Source: Zeugodacus cucurbitae (lineage: Eukaryota; Arthropoda; Insecta; Diptera; Tephritidae). Taken from it: a stretch of 64,000 bases of DNA. The DNA is taken from the NCBI RefSeq assembly GCF_028554725.1, contig NC_071671.1, positions 46,700,501-46,764,500 of the forward strand, given 5' to 3'. Every line of letters starts with the position of its first letter. The first letter of the stretch is position 1. A model generated the notes under the pieces. It was not told where the DNA came from and made no database searches. It saw nothing but the letters and a program-made list of their open reading frames with translations. Shown here piece by piece: positions 49,816 through 60,600 of this stretch. The position numbers were made by a program, and so were the translations under genes.

Positions 49816-49821
49816 TTTATT
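49816..49821 (-). terminator. poly(A) signal for the secreted-protein gene
   Basis: AATAAA on the minus strand, about 180 nt after the stop codon of the gene ending at 50003. It is the first canonical hexamer found downstream. Confidence 0.5.
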
Positions 49822-50002
49822 GTTTTTCAATATTTGCATCTTACATTACAAAATCAAAAATGTTAAAATTACAACTTACAATACCTACAGCAAATAATTC
49901 AGTGTAAAAGTATATCATTCTTATTAATTCTAAAGAAACCTTCATGAAAAAGCTTCATATGTCTTGGAGTATCAAAAAGCTTGAGTAGTGCTCTTCAAGC
50001 GC

Positions 50003-51958
50003 TCAATAGCAATCCTTCTGTGACAGCGGCTGCTTCTGACTGGCCAAACGCAACTGTTCCAAGGCGATTTCGTGCGCGCGAAAATGCTCCCGTGTCGCCT
50101 TTTCCAAAGCAGCCAAAGCGGCTTCATTGCCATAGAGAATTTTCATATTCTCAGCAGTCGGCGCGATCGGTGCAATTGGTAGTATGGGTGCAGCTGGCGC
50201 TATTGGTGTGATTGGCGCACTGGGCGCAAGCGGAGCAATCGGAATGAATGGTGTAGTTGGTTTTTGGCCGAAACTGGCAGCAATTGGCTGTTGTTGCACC
50301 TGATGTAAGGCAGCCAGTGCAGAGGCCAAAGATGCCGCATCAGCTGTTGCCAGCGTATCCTTGCCTCCCTGTTTATTGGTTATGTAATGCAAAAAGTAGG
50401 GATTATCCAATTTGAGATAGCCCTCATTGGCGTCACGCAGATAGTAAACGCCGGGACTGGCATAGCTTTGCTGTTGTTGCACGGGTTTCTGCTGTGCGCC
50501 TAGATAGTAGGCAGTTGTTGCTATGGGGCTGCCGATCTGGTTGGCATTAGCGCCCGCGTAACGTAATAAATATGGATTATCAGTATATTTCTCCTTATCG
50601 CGTATATCATGCGTAGCAGCTGGATCCGTTTGGTATTGTGATAGAATCAGTGAATCAAGTGTTTCTTTTGGTGGCGCCACAATTGGTAATTGAGGTTTCT
50701 CTGCGTTGTGCTCAGCTTCCTTATTTTCATTTGCCAACGCTAAGCGTTCCTGCTCTTGGCGCCGTTGCTCCTCTTGTTGCAAGCGCAACAGCTCTTCAGC
50801 TTGCAAGCGTTGCTCTTCTCTTAAGCGTTCAGTTTCCGCCAAAAGCTCCGCTTCACGCTGTTTCGCCTCCTCAGCACGTAAACGTGCCTCTTCATCCGCG
50901 GATGGCTCCGTTATTTTATCAGCTGACGCATCATATAACGTGGGTTTCGGTTCAATTGCGGTTTGAGACGTTTGGCTCGCCTTCAAATATGCCTCTTTCA
51001 CCAGCTTGAGATGCTCTTCACGTGCGCGCTGCACTTCAGCCGTTTCTTGTACGCCGACTGGCGCTTGCGGCTGACTTTGAGAAGTTTCCGTTTGTGGCGC
51101 AGATTTTGCAGCGGCTAACTGTTCGTTATTGGCTAATGGCAAGCTTTGCTGCAGTGTTTCCGCGTAGGGAGGTTTTTGCACAGGCAATTCTGCGTTATTT
51201 TCACTAGTTACGGGTACCTCATTAACGAATTCGGCTTTCTTCAGCATTTCCTGCAAGACGCGCAAATGGTAAATGAGTAAGTGCTCTTCTCCCTCCTTCT
51301 TCTGCTCTGCTGTTTCGCTAAGGAATGCAGCTTGTGTTGGCGCATCTTTAGTCAACTCTTCACTAGCATCGGTTAACTGAGTTGTCGGCTTCGCTAGTGC
51401 CTCTTCCTTCTGCAAAGCCTCCAACGCCTTGCGTCGTGACTCATTCCAAAAGCGTAAATGCTCCTCACGCAGTTGTTTTATTATTGATGTGTCTTGGCTG
51501 TTGTCATGCTTAGGCGACGTTAACACAACCTCAAAGGCGTTGAGTTTCGCAAGCGTATCAACGGAAGGCTCTTTACCCGCCGCCTTTAGGCGATCCACTT
51601 CTTTTCTGTATTGATCGTACACCTGTACGGCCCACAAACGAAAGTGTTCATCGCGCTTTTTGATTTGCTCAGTCTCATCCTTGAGTGTACCTTTGACGAG
51701 TTGATTTAAATATTCTTCATAAGTGATTCTTCTGCTTTGAATCGGCTCTGGAGATTCATAACCAAATAGTTGCGCCGCCGCCTGTTGATTGATATATTGC
51801 GCGTAGTCCGGTGTTAATGCATTCACTGCAGCAAACTCGCCACTCGCTGGATTGTAGGCGTGTAATTCCGCACGATTAGGATAACCGGCGACGGCGGCCG
51901 CATAAGCGCCGCTGCTAACAGCCAACAAACTGAGCACCGAAGCCACAAATAACCGCAT
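50003..51958 (-). CDS. secreted repeat protein with REEHL motifs, 651 aa
   Basis: Single-exon gene for a probable extracellular structural protein. Residues 1-20 (MRLFVASVLSLLAVSSGAYA) are a classic signal peptide. Five spaced motifs built on R-x-E-H-L/F occur at residues 102-109 (RDEHFRLW), 164-171 (REEHLRFW), 224-231 (EEHLLIYH), 313-320 (REEHLKLV) and 623-630 (REHFRAHE), each followed by a helical, Lys/Glu-rich stretch. Residues 355-412 form a Glu/Arg/Gln-rich likely coiled coil. DNPYLLRY (460-467) and DNPYFLHY (518-525) are a second duplicated motif. 570-600 is an Ala-Pro-Ile/Pro-Ile-Ala-Pro repeat of a kind common in insect cuticle and eggshell proteins. The protein ends KDCY with its only cysteine. 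A TATA box and initiator lie about 150-190 bp upstream. I do not recognise the family; cuticle, chorion or other matrix protein is inference. Confidence 0.9.
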   Translation of the reverse strand: MRLFVASVLSLLAVSSGAYAAAVAGYPNRAELHAYNPASGEFAAVNALTPDYAQYINQQAAAQLFGYESPEPIQSRRITYEEYLNQLVKGTLKDETEQIKKRDEHFRLWAVQVYDQYRKEVDRLKAAGKEPSVDTLAKLNAFEVVLTSPKHDNSQDTSIIKQLREEHLRFWNESRRKALEALQKEEALAKPTTQLTDASEELTKDAPTQAAFLSETAEQKKEGEEHLLIYHLRVLQEMLKKAEFVNEVPVTSENNAELPVQKPPYAETLQQSLPLANNEQLAAAKSAPQTETSQSQPQAPVGVQETAEVQRAREEHLKLVKEAYLKASQTSQTAIEPKPTLYDASADKITEPSADEEARLRAEEAKQREAELLAETERLREEQRLQAEELLRLQQEEQRRQEQERLALANENKEAEHNAEKPQLPIVAPPKETLDSLILSQYQTDPAATHDIRDKEKYTDNPYLLRYAGANANQIGSPIATTAYYLGAQQKPVQQQQSYASPGVYYLRDANEGYLKLDNPYFLHYITNKQGGKDTLATADAASLASALAALHQVQQQPIAASFGQKPTTPFIPIAPLAPSAPITPIAPAAPILPIAPIAPTAENMKILYGNEAALAALEKATREHFRAHEIALEQLRLASQKQPLSQKDCY

Positions 51959-52107
51959 CGCTGTTGCTTCTTAATGCGTTCTGTTATCCTTCAGAGCCTT
52001 AACCTTAGATTATATATTGTATGTGCCGCACAACTGCTACGTTCGCCAAGTAATTCCACACGGAGTTGCCGGAAGTAGCCTAGTGCGTTGCCAAGCGCTC
52101 GAAACAA

Positions 52108-52145
52108 AACTGATGTCTCACACCATCCACTCCTGCCTATTTATA
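52108..52145 (-). promoter_or_regulatory. core promoter of the secreted-protein gene
   Basis: On the minus strand TATAAATAG lies at 52137-52145 and a perfect fly initiator TCAGTT at 52108-52113, with the start A at 52111. The TATA box begins 34 bp upstream of that A. The resulting leader is 153 nt and needs no intron to reach the ATG at 51956-51958. Confidence 0.72.
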
Positions 52146-53091
52146 CGAATTGCGCACAGCGTCCGTGTGGCCCTTTCAATGCGAACAACTGTACTTGGGT
52201 GTATTCTTAATGGATTCTTAAAACAGAAAACAAAACATAAAAAATAGTTTACTAAATTAAACTTAGTCCGGCTGATGCGACCGAAATACGATACCGCCTG
52301 TGGTGACCGCTACTATTGCGGTATTAAGCGCTCGCAAAACCAGAAATGCCGTTGTCAGCTCTACCGTGTCCTTGAGTTGCTTTTTATACGCTTCATCTTG
52401 CCATTACTCTTCCGACTGCTTATCAGTATGTTATTTTTAGCTGTGGTCAACAAATGTTCGGGGCAGGATCGATTCGCACATTGCCCTGCGCTTTGCAACG
52501 GTTGCTGGTACGAGTAATAAATTTCGCATTGCCCCAGGTCGTCGATATCAAGTTTACACTTGACACTTGTGGTCTGCCCTCTTGATAGGGATCGGCGTTG
52601 CATCGTGCGCTCCACTGTCCATATATACCTCCCATTTTCCCCTACCTTGTGGCAGCTGCACGTATGTAATTGCCTTGATTGCAGTTTAAACTGTAAATAT
52701 CATTAAATGTCCGCTAACCCAATTCCTGTACGGTTCCCTTCCTCGTTTATATATTATCTTTTGTTTTATTTTTTCGCCACGATAAACGTTGTCATCCAGC
52801 AAAGCAATTCAATGCACAGCATTTATTGTAGCTTAAATGCCCCTTCAGTCCAAAAAACGGTGGGCAATTTATTGATTTTTTATGGCCTCAAGGCTGTTCT
52901 CGACACTTGAGATTGATCGTTTTCAAAACAACTCTTTACAGTTCTGTATCTTTTATATTACATTTATATCCCGCTTAATCAAAATTTAAAAGCTTTTTTC
53001 TACGTGTCAAGACGTCGTCATAGTTACGTTAAAAATAATTGCATAATTAGCTTTACGCTGCGAATTTACTAAGAATTTTGTAATGTTAACT
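52146..53091. other. upstream region, no gene assigned
   Basis: Presumed upstream DNA of the minus-strand secreted-protein gene. Overlapping short frames on both strands at 52275-52635 are somewhat GC-rich but no frame is convincingly coding. A second TATAAAAAG on the minus strand near 52381-52389 could serve a longer transcript. Confidence 0.35.
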
Positions 53092-53601
53092 GATGGTGCC
53101 ACTGTTATCTACTGACAGTTGACAATTAAGATATAATATTCTTCCTCTTCATCGTTGTTGTAAGCATATCTGCAATTCCAATGAATTCAACCCAGTGTTC
53201 CTTTTTTCCTAAGATGCCCTCTTTGAAACGCCAGAAAATCAAAACTTTTACTTGATATACCAATTTAAAGATGATCTTAATTTTCCTGAGGCATCAACAG
53301 GTAAAGTCAAAGTTAAAGTCTTTAGGACCATGAGGTCATTAGTCATGATGGTGCCACTGTTATCTACTGACAGTTGACAATTAAGATATAATATTCTTCC
53401 TCTTCATCGTTGTTGTAAGCATATCTGCAATTCCAATGAATTCAACCCAGTGTTCCTTTTTTCCTAAGATGCCCTCTTTGAAACGCCAGAAAATCAAAAC
53501 TTTTACTTGATATACCAATTTAAAGATGATCTTAATTTTCCTGAGGCATCAACAGGTAAAGTCAAAGTTAAAGTCTTTAGGACCATGAGGTCATTAGTCA
53601 T
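53092..53601. repeat. tandem duplication, 2 x 255 bp
   Basis: Unit 53092-53346 is repeated as 53347-53601, starting GATGGTGCCACTGTTATC and ending GAGGTCATTAGTCAT. Comparing the two copies base by base I see no difference. No open frame spans the unit. A very recent tandem duplication or an assembly artefact are both possible. Confidence 0.95.
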
Positions 53602-56328
53602 ATAATTTCATTATGGATCTCTGAAGTCCATTAATGGACAAATATTTGAAATCATATTGCGAAAAAAATCTCTCAAACACTTCAAGAAATGGTTTGCAAA
53701 AGGGAATGTTCGGGTAGGCTCGTATGGTGTTAAGACGTGGAGCTCTTTAGGACCATAAAAGCATTTTCGCAGTCGGACGAGTGAGTATTATAGGGTCCAA
53801 GTATCATGGACGTAGATCACTCTTCATATCGAACGTGTAATTCAAACTCTTGAAAACATAACAGGTCTCTAAGTATGTCCACTTATTTCATCTTCCTAAT
53901 CAATTGAAATTCATGCTTAAAAGAGGTTTGAATAAATTAGCAAAAATATCTTAAATATTTTTTTAGAATATGGGCTTTCGAGGTGTTGTTTCGGGTCGGT
54001 ACCAAAAATCGGTATCTTATTTACTTGTACAATAATCTCGTGTTTCGAACTAAAGGCTCGAATATCGAGTTTTTGAACTAAGATTGAGAAATATGACCAG
54101 TTCTCTATAAATGGCAAACGTATTCGTTAATTTCTTATTGGGTGTACAAAATCACTATCAAGAAAGTGTCTGGTTGATAAGTTAAAGATAAAAGATGAAA
54201 CCAGCAATTTCGCAATTAATAAATATTTTTATTAAACAACCCGTTTGCCATCCCGCTTTTTACGCAACAGTAGCTGAGTTTTGCATTGTTTAAAATTGCT
54301 ATGCGCAAACTGAACTTCCGTTTTTCACAGCATTTTTCTTATAAAAAACTGGTGCCTACGTGAGAATTCCACGCTTCCTACACACAACGCCAACAATTAT
54401 TTTAATTCGTGGCTCATGTGGCAATATCGCATCTTATCATAGGACATTGCAGCTTATAAACACACATAAGTGTACAAAAGGCCTTCTAGCTTTAGCTCAT
54501 ATGGTTATATACCTCGCCTCGACTCAGATTTACTCACTCACGGCGCGGCCAACTCAAGTCCGCAATTTAAATTCCATTTCTGGTGACATCGAGACACACA
54601 GGCCTTACCTTGTGCAAAAGGCAGGCAGTCAACGGTGTTTACATACAGACAAATTTCCGCAACTTCATACTTTCCTCAGCATGTCATGGAAATGCCAAGA
54701 ACACGCTTTAAGCTCATACCTAAAAGGGTTATGTGTTTACATGCAGCTACACACCGCTGGCGTTTCATCCATCGCCCGCTCCATCTAGCATTGCAGTTGC
54801 GGCATTTCTCGTGTTGCAATGATGAGATGGCGAAACAGGATTTTGCGCAAACCGGTTGCAACGTTCGTTTCGTTGTTTTGTTTTTGGTTGGTATTAAGAA
54901 ATACCTAAATTAAATTAAATTTAATACATGTTAAATTGAATTCGACGCCAATCAGTCGCCAGACGAGCGCTATATGCAGTGAAGTGGGCTTGCGAAATGT
55001 TTTCCCTTCAGCTGGAGCTGGTCTGTATGTATATGCGTATATATTAGCGTGTAAAACTGGAGAAAATTACGTCAAAGAAAAGTTTGTGGAAAGTTTCGTG
55101 AATGCATTTATTTATTCATTTTAAGTTGCTAAAATTTAGCACAAATAAATTTATTTTCGCTAAGCCTAAACAAACGCTGTTTGTTTATACATACATATGT
55201 ATGTATACTTTGAAGGCGTTCGTATATTGAAATCAAGAAATCAAGGCATGCCCCTAAACAGTGCATTGACCAGCACACGGCGCTTTTGATGAATCAATTT
55301 CACAAGATTAACAAATAATTTCAGACAGAAATACACACGTACAAGCAAATACACAGTTAGGTATGAGTGTGCTGAGTAGGAATTCCTCAGAAAAATTCCA
55401 AAAATATTTGAAAAGGTGCGCGTGAGAATGCTCGCAGACAAATGTATGCCTCAAAAAAAAAATATAACAAAAAATCAAACGTCGCCAAAACTCATGGTAC
55501 CGTAGTTGCTAAGCGCGTTGAAACTCGTTTGCCTCTTTCAACCGCATTGTTGACTTAATTAACACAGTCGGCGCCATCGCTCATTTGCTACATCACTCAC
55601 TCATTCACTTACTCACTCTGCAAGCTTCAAATGCTGAAGCAGTCATCCATTAAACCGAAGCAAAAAGTTCAAAATTTTACAGGTGCAAAGTCCAACAACA
55701 GCTGGGTCCGAAGCCAATGTTATACCACGTCAAAAAGTTATAAAATGCTAATTAGCGCATTTACTGCGCCTCTTGACGCGTATATTTATAACCCATTTGT
55801 GCTGGCATAGTTGAGTGGTTTCACGTAGTAATCCAGTGATAACTTTATTGGAATGCGTTTTGGCGATCACGCACAGCAAACGCAAGCGTAGTGTGAACAT
55901 TTGTTATTACAAATGTCATATGTGTGTACATTGTGCAACAATCGGCGCATTAAGCCAACATGTGCGATATGCTTATCATCGGACGTGAGCATCGCATGCA
56001 GAACGCGCAATTTTTTTCCATTTTCAATTGGCAGTAGCTTTCGATTTGGTTTACCTTGCGTAAAGATTACTGTTAAAGATAAAAATCTATGAAAAAAAAT
56101 GTATCTCTACAGTATTTTATGCGAATTGCTTTACAGTTAAGCTACTAAGTACCGTTATTTCACGATTTGAAATAAATATGGCGGTAGTATTCTTAACCCA
56201 TCTATCCCTCGCTCCTGCTCTCGTTCCCTTCCTCACTCCTTTCCTTCCCCATGCTTACCATCTCTATTATTTAGATTGTTTCCGACTCTTCTTTAAACTC
56301 TGCAACTATTCGTTGGTTTTCCGGAATA
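53602..56328. other. intergenic; one 22-bp palindrome
   Basis: No gene assigned. The 142-residue frame at 54360-54788 has no recognisable domain or promoter. A perfect 22-bp palindrome made of TACATA steps lies at 55186-55207. Confidence 0.4.
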
Positions 56329-57032
56329 CAAAGGATGATCCATTTCGAGGTTCTCTATTTTTTTAAATAAACAAAAAACACAGACAATTTAATGGGGAAT
56401 GTTTATTATCATTCGAAAGAATATTCTTTGGCATTTATTTTTTAAAGATTGTCTCTTTCAAATGTTTTCCACGGCTACTTCTCAGATGGTCCATCCGTTG
56501 AGTCCAATTTTCGATGGCTCGTTCGAGCATTTCGGGTGGTAATGACACGCATCGATCGACTTGCCCAAAACGTGAAATTATCTGCTCACCGAAGTGTTTT
56601 CGCAATAAATCCATTGTTTGATGCGATGTGTGGGAAGTGGCGCCGACTTGTTCACAACAGTTGTCGCCATTGCCGGTTACCTTCTCACCGTCATAATTTT
56701 TGAAGGAATATGGAACGATGATTCCACCGACCCATAAACTACACTAAACCGTTGTTTTTCTGATTGCTGTTCGTCTCAACTGCGCAAGTTTTGTTTGTTT
56801 ACATACCCATTGCGCCAGAAGTGGGCCTCTGGCACGAAACACAAGATTTTCGGAATGTGAATTTTCATAATCAAGTTTAACACTTTGTAAACGTCGTTCA
56901 GGTCTAAGTCTTTTCGTGATAAAATTCCAAACAATACCGAACAAAAATAACATGACAGCTTGACACGACTCACGCGTGATCAGTCAAAATAAGACTAATG
57001 AAAAAGTACCTCCACTCGGATCACCCGTTATA
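56327..57032 (-). mobile_element. mariner-like element, internally deleted
   Basis: The element 56329-57030 (702 bp) sits between TA dinucleotides (56327-56328, 57031-57032). Inner terminal sequences are GGATGATCCATTTCGAGGT on the left and, in reverse complement of the right end, GGGTGATCCGAGTGGAGGT. It is oriented on the minus strand: the N-terminal start region (KRL.PE.RLQ-like) is near 56920, a middle GGII.P.SF stretch near 56700, and the C-terminal transposase at 56436-56674. Relatives are about 1.3 kb, so nearly half is missing. Confidence 0.88.
56436..56674 (-). pseudogene. mariner-like transposase, C-terminal remnant
   Basis: Minus-strand frame reads ...EQVGATSHTSHQTMDLLRKH, then FGEQIISRFG, then jumps to LPPEMLERAIENWTQRMDHL and RSSRGKHLKETIFKK-stop. 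In intact relatives ATSHTS is preceded by QDG, whose Asp is catalytic; here the Asp position is Val. The block with the third acidic residue (PRSCDLTPLDYFLW type) is deleted between SRFG and LPPEM. The initiator ATG is also changed to ACG. The protein cannot be active. Confidence 0.85.
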
Positions 57033-57379
57033 ATATTCTAAACAATATCATAGACATTATCAATTATCAAGTAAACCGTTCGCGGGTCCTTTACTGGATG
57101 GCTTGTCCAAGACCTCATATTTCTAAAAATTCCAAATCGTTAAACTTTGTGATAAGGATTCGAATGTAGTGACAGTCAGAAAGATTTGGAAATATTTTCA
57201 ATGACTGTATGAACATTGTTTTGTATGCAAATTTTTCTATTTTTCTATTTTCGTATAGATATACTGATTTTTGAATCTCAACACTTTTAGTAGCATGACA
57301 TTGAGGAGAATCACTAATCACATATATGTTAACCTTATCCAGAATAGTTTTTTCTTCCATATATATAATAGATTAAATT

Positions 57380-57663
57380 ATTTTCAACGCTCGATTAAGC
57401 GCTGATCGATTTATCATCCAAAAAGAATCGTATTTTACTACCTTAATTATTAATCTAATACAAATCGAATTCTAACTGGAATGCAACTCTGCGGGTTGTC
57501 ATTGAATTTGGCTGTGTTTGTTAATAAAACAGCTGATGAATCTTACCAATTTCTTAGGAACTGGTCGTTAATCATGTAGCCGGCTGTGCAAAAGGCAAAA
57601 ACAGATTTCTCAATTATACACCTAATGTATTAAATTAATTTGGATGTGTGAAAAGGCTGTTAA
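57380..57663 (+). mobile_element. MITE family copy 3
   Basis: Plus-strand relative of 28363-28690, ending in GTGTGAAAAGGCTG, the inverted counterpart of the other copy's GCCTTTTCACACAG. Its left terminus appears to have been lost or diverged beyond recognition. It lies only about 350 bp from the mariner-like element. Non-coding. Confidence 0.68.
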
Positions 57664-60600
57664 GTACCTCTTTGTACTAAGTTCGCAATATTCTAAACAG
57701 TAAAAGATTTTTGGGTTTTTTGGTTGGAAAGTAAAGACCCAATCCGGGATTCATAAAAAGGTTTAAAGTGGCACTCGGTTACAGAGGTGAAAATATAATA
57801 TTTTTAACAACCTTTTCAAAAGTACTGTTAAATCCTCCTCTAAGATAAGATTCTCGACCAACAAGCGTTATATGAAAATTTTGAAAAAATGTTTACTTCT
57901 TCTTTTTTCTCCAGATTTTTATTAAATCAAAATAGCTGTTAACAATTTTAGACCCTGTTAATTTCTTATAAAAAAATGTAGTGGACTGGTTCTGAAATTA
58001 AATTCAATGCCATGTTTCGCTGTTCCTAGGGACTTTAAGGTATTTGTGCTTAATAGCGATAACCCTATATTATTATAATAGTAGGGTTATGATCATTTTG
58101 AAGTAGCGAATAGTTTTATCGGAAAACACTCAAGAAAGGAATGTATTTTACCCACTAGTTCCGTAACTGACGTGTATTGTTAACCTTTTAGCTTTGAGAG
58201 TGCAATTTCTGAAGGGCAAATGAAGTTGATATCAAACAAAAAAGTATACCAAGAAAAAATAAAGGAAAAGCCTTGTAAAATTGGCACTAAAAGGGGGATT
58301 ACATAGAGCAAAAAATTACCTTTCTTATTTGGATATAACTTAAGCTCAACCTAACTACATCAAAGATATTTTAAACTAATCAATCATTCAAAAATGACGC
58401 TGTCGATGCATTGTATTTGCACCGTTATATGTACATATGGAGAGTTCAAAGCTGTGACAGCAAACTCACATGCAAATCTCAAGGTGTCGAAGTAATTTCG
58501 CAAAAACTGCAATATCATCATGAACTTTAACTTTTATCGAAAAAACTTCAACACTCTTGTCGAGATGTGATTATTAAAAATCTCAAAATAGAAAATGAAA
58601 AATGATTTCAAGCAAAGAAACCCAAACACCGCCGCTACGAAATTACCCATACATAGTCATTTGGGCTTCCGAAAATTGAGGTCGCACCCGTGCTTGAGCT
58701 CAAATGAATCACACTCACGAATTCGCATGCCACCGAAGTCTCTATATTTGTGTAGCTGTGTGTGTGGAATGTCTGGCATTTTTGTAGACAGACGCCAAGC
58801 ATAACTTTATGTCATTTCGCTTTTGTCGCTGCTTCTGCGCATTGAAGACGTCCATGCCCATATGCCAACAAAATAACAACTACAACCGGCTTGAAAGCAG
58901 TTGACCACAGAGTTGTGGACGCACTTGAACTTGCTGGGCTTGCGCACGCAAACACTCACACACATACATACATATCGTACATACAGAAGCTTTTGCGCTG
59001 CAATGGTTGTTTGGCCGGAACCGTTTGGTACTTTACATGCTGGTTGTTGTTGTTTTCATTATGTTATTTCTACCAACGCGTTGACGTTTGTCAAATCACG
59101 TGCTGCAAGCGGCAAACGTCAGAGCAACAGAGCGCGCGACTAACCGTCTTAGCAACAAGCAATTAACCAAGCCGCTTTGGAATGCCGCCGCTCCGTGGGT
59201 CTTGCGTGCGTGCGCAGGCGTAAACATTTTGTATGAAATATCTAACAATTTTGTGAATATGTATGTGCGCTTATGCATATACAAATGTTTATAAAGGCTT
59301 TCTAAGTTGTGAAATAATAACAATTGGAACTCAGATAGTATTATTAAGAGAGAAGAGTGATGGATAAGAGGAAAGAGAGATGGATTAAAATAATTCAAAG
59401 AAACTGATCCCTAGTAGATTAAATAGAAAGCTTTACCTAACGACTAACGGTATTAGAAATACTTTAAGTTTATAAAGCTATATTGCTTTATTTGCAAGAG
59501 GTAAAATACCAAAGAATCTATACATCTGAATAGCAGTCCTTTGAACACTGACCCATTTTTAAAATAGGACAGCAAAATCTGATGTAACCAGTAATAGAAA
59601 CATAAACTAATTACATTTAACTGTAGCAATAACAAAGCCGCCTACTCGAGATGGTTCGTCGAACTAACGATAAACTTATGAAAGGCTGGTTTTCTATCGA
59701 CAAATAGTTGTTTCTTTAACAAAAAAAATTTTATAAAATCCATTAGATGTTTAAAGATGACCTGAGCCATATAAGACTCTTCCTCTATCCGTTTATCATC
59801 ACGAATATTATAAAGAGAAACTTTCGGCATAATATCCATCAAGGTTATAATACAATATAGGGCACTCTCAAACCAGACCAACCTCTCTTGTAAGCTTTCC
59901 TGCCCTCTAACTTATGTACTCTAGTTTCACTTCTTTACTGATTATAGTTCATGACATTACACATAAAAGCAAAGTCGGACATGGGCCAATCACTTCAAAA
60001 TATTAAAGCGCTTAACCTTTATTTTAGTGTTGATGGTCAGTCATTAAACTTTATAACTTTTTTTCATTTAATTAACATAGCGTCATGGCAATCCAGCGCA
60101 AAGGGGGAAACTAACAGCTAGCAATCACAAAAAAATGCTTGACTCCATAACTACATATCCTTAATTTACTACAAAATAATCAAAAGTCCAATTTTTCCGA
60201 ACACTAATTTAAAAATATTACGCAGTTCTTTTCAAATTTAAATTGCTATTTAATTTAATTAAATAATTTATTTATTTTTTCTTTTACTTCAGCGGTTTTT
60301 TATTTATTTAATTTTGTTTTGTTTATTTTTTATTTTTTTTTTTATTTTTTATTATTTCTCACACCATTGTCTGATGCTTACGTAGGAAACCAGTTTCGTT
60401 TTGACTTCGATTCACATATTTGCTAGGCGTCTTTGGGGTTTTTTGGTATTTCACCGAAATTAATTATTATTCTAAAATAAATAGTCGTAGTATCAGTAAC
60501 ACCAATTAAACACACCGTAGCAGTCAACTATGTGAGTATCCAAACAGCCCAATGAATTGATTGCTGACAAGAGTAAACGTCACAAATACATACTACTCAC

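Noticed and set aside
50638..51614. Plus-strand open frames over the secreted-protein gene
   Set aside because: They are antisense shadows of the minus-strand CDS, rich in Ser/Arg from complementing Glu/Ala codons.
52361..52635. Possible short cysteine-containing minus-strand protein
   Set aside because: Two overlapping frames are equally open and neither has a family match or its own promoter.
54360..54788. 142-residue plus-strand frame
   Set aside because: No recognisable domain, no splice or promoter support, and composition close to background.
56449..56703. 84-residue plus-strand frame
   Set aside because: It is the antisense of the mariner-like transposase remnant.
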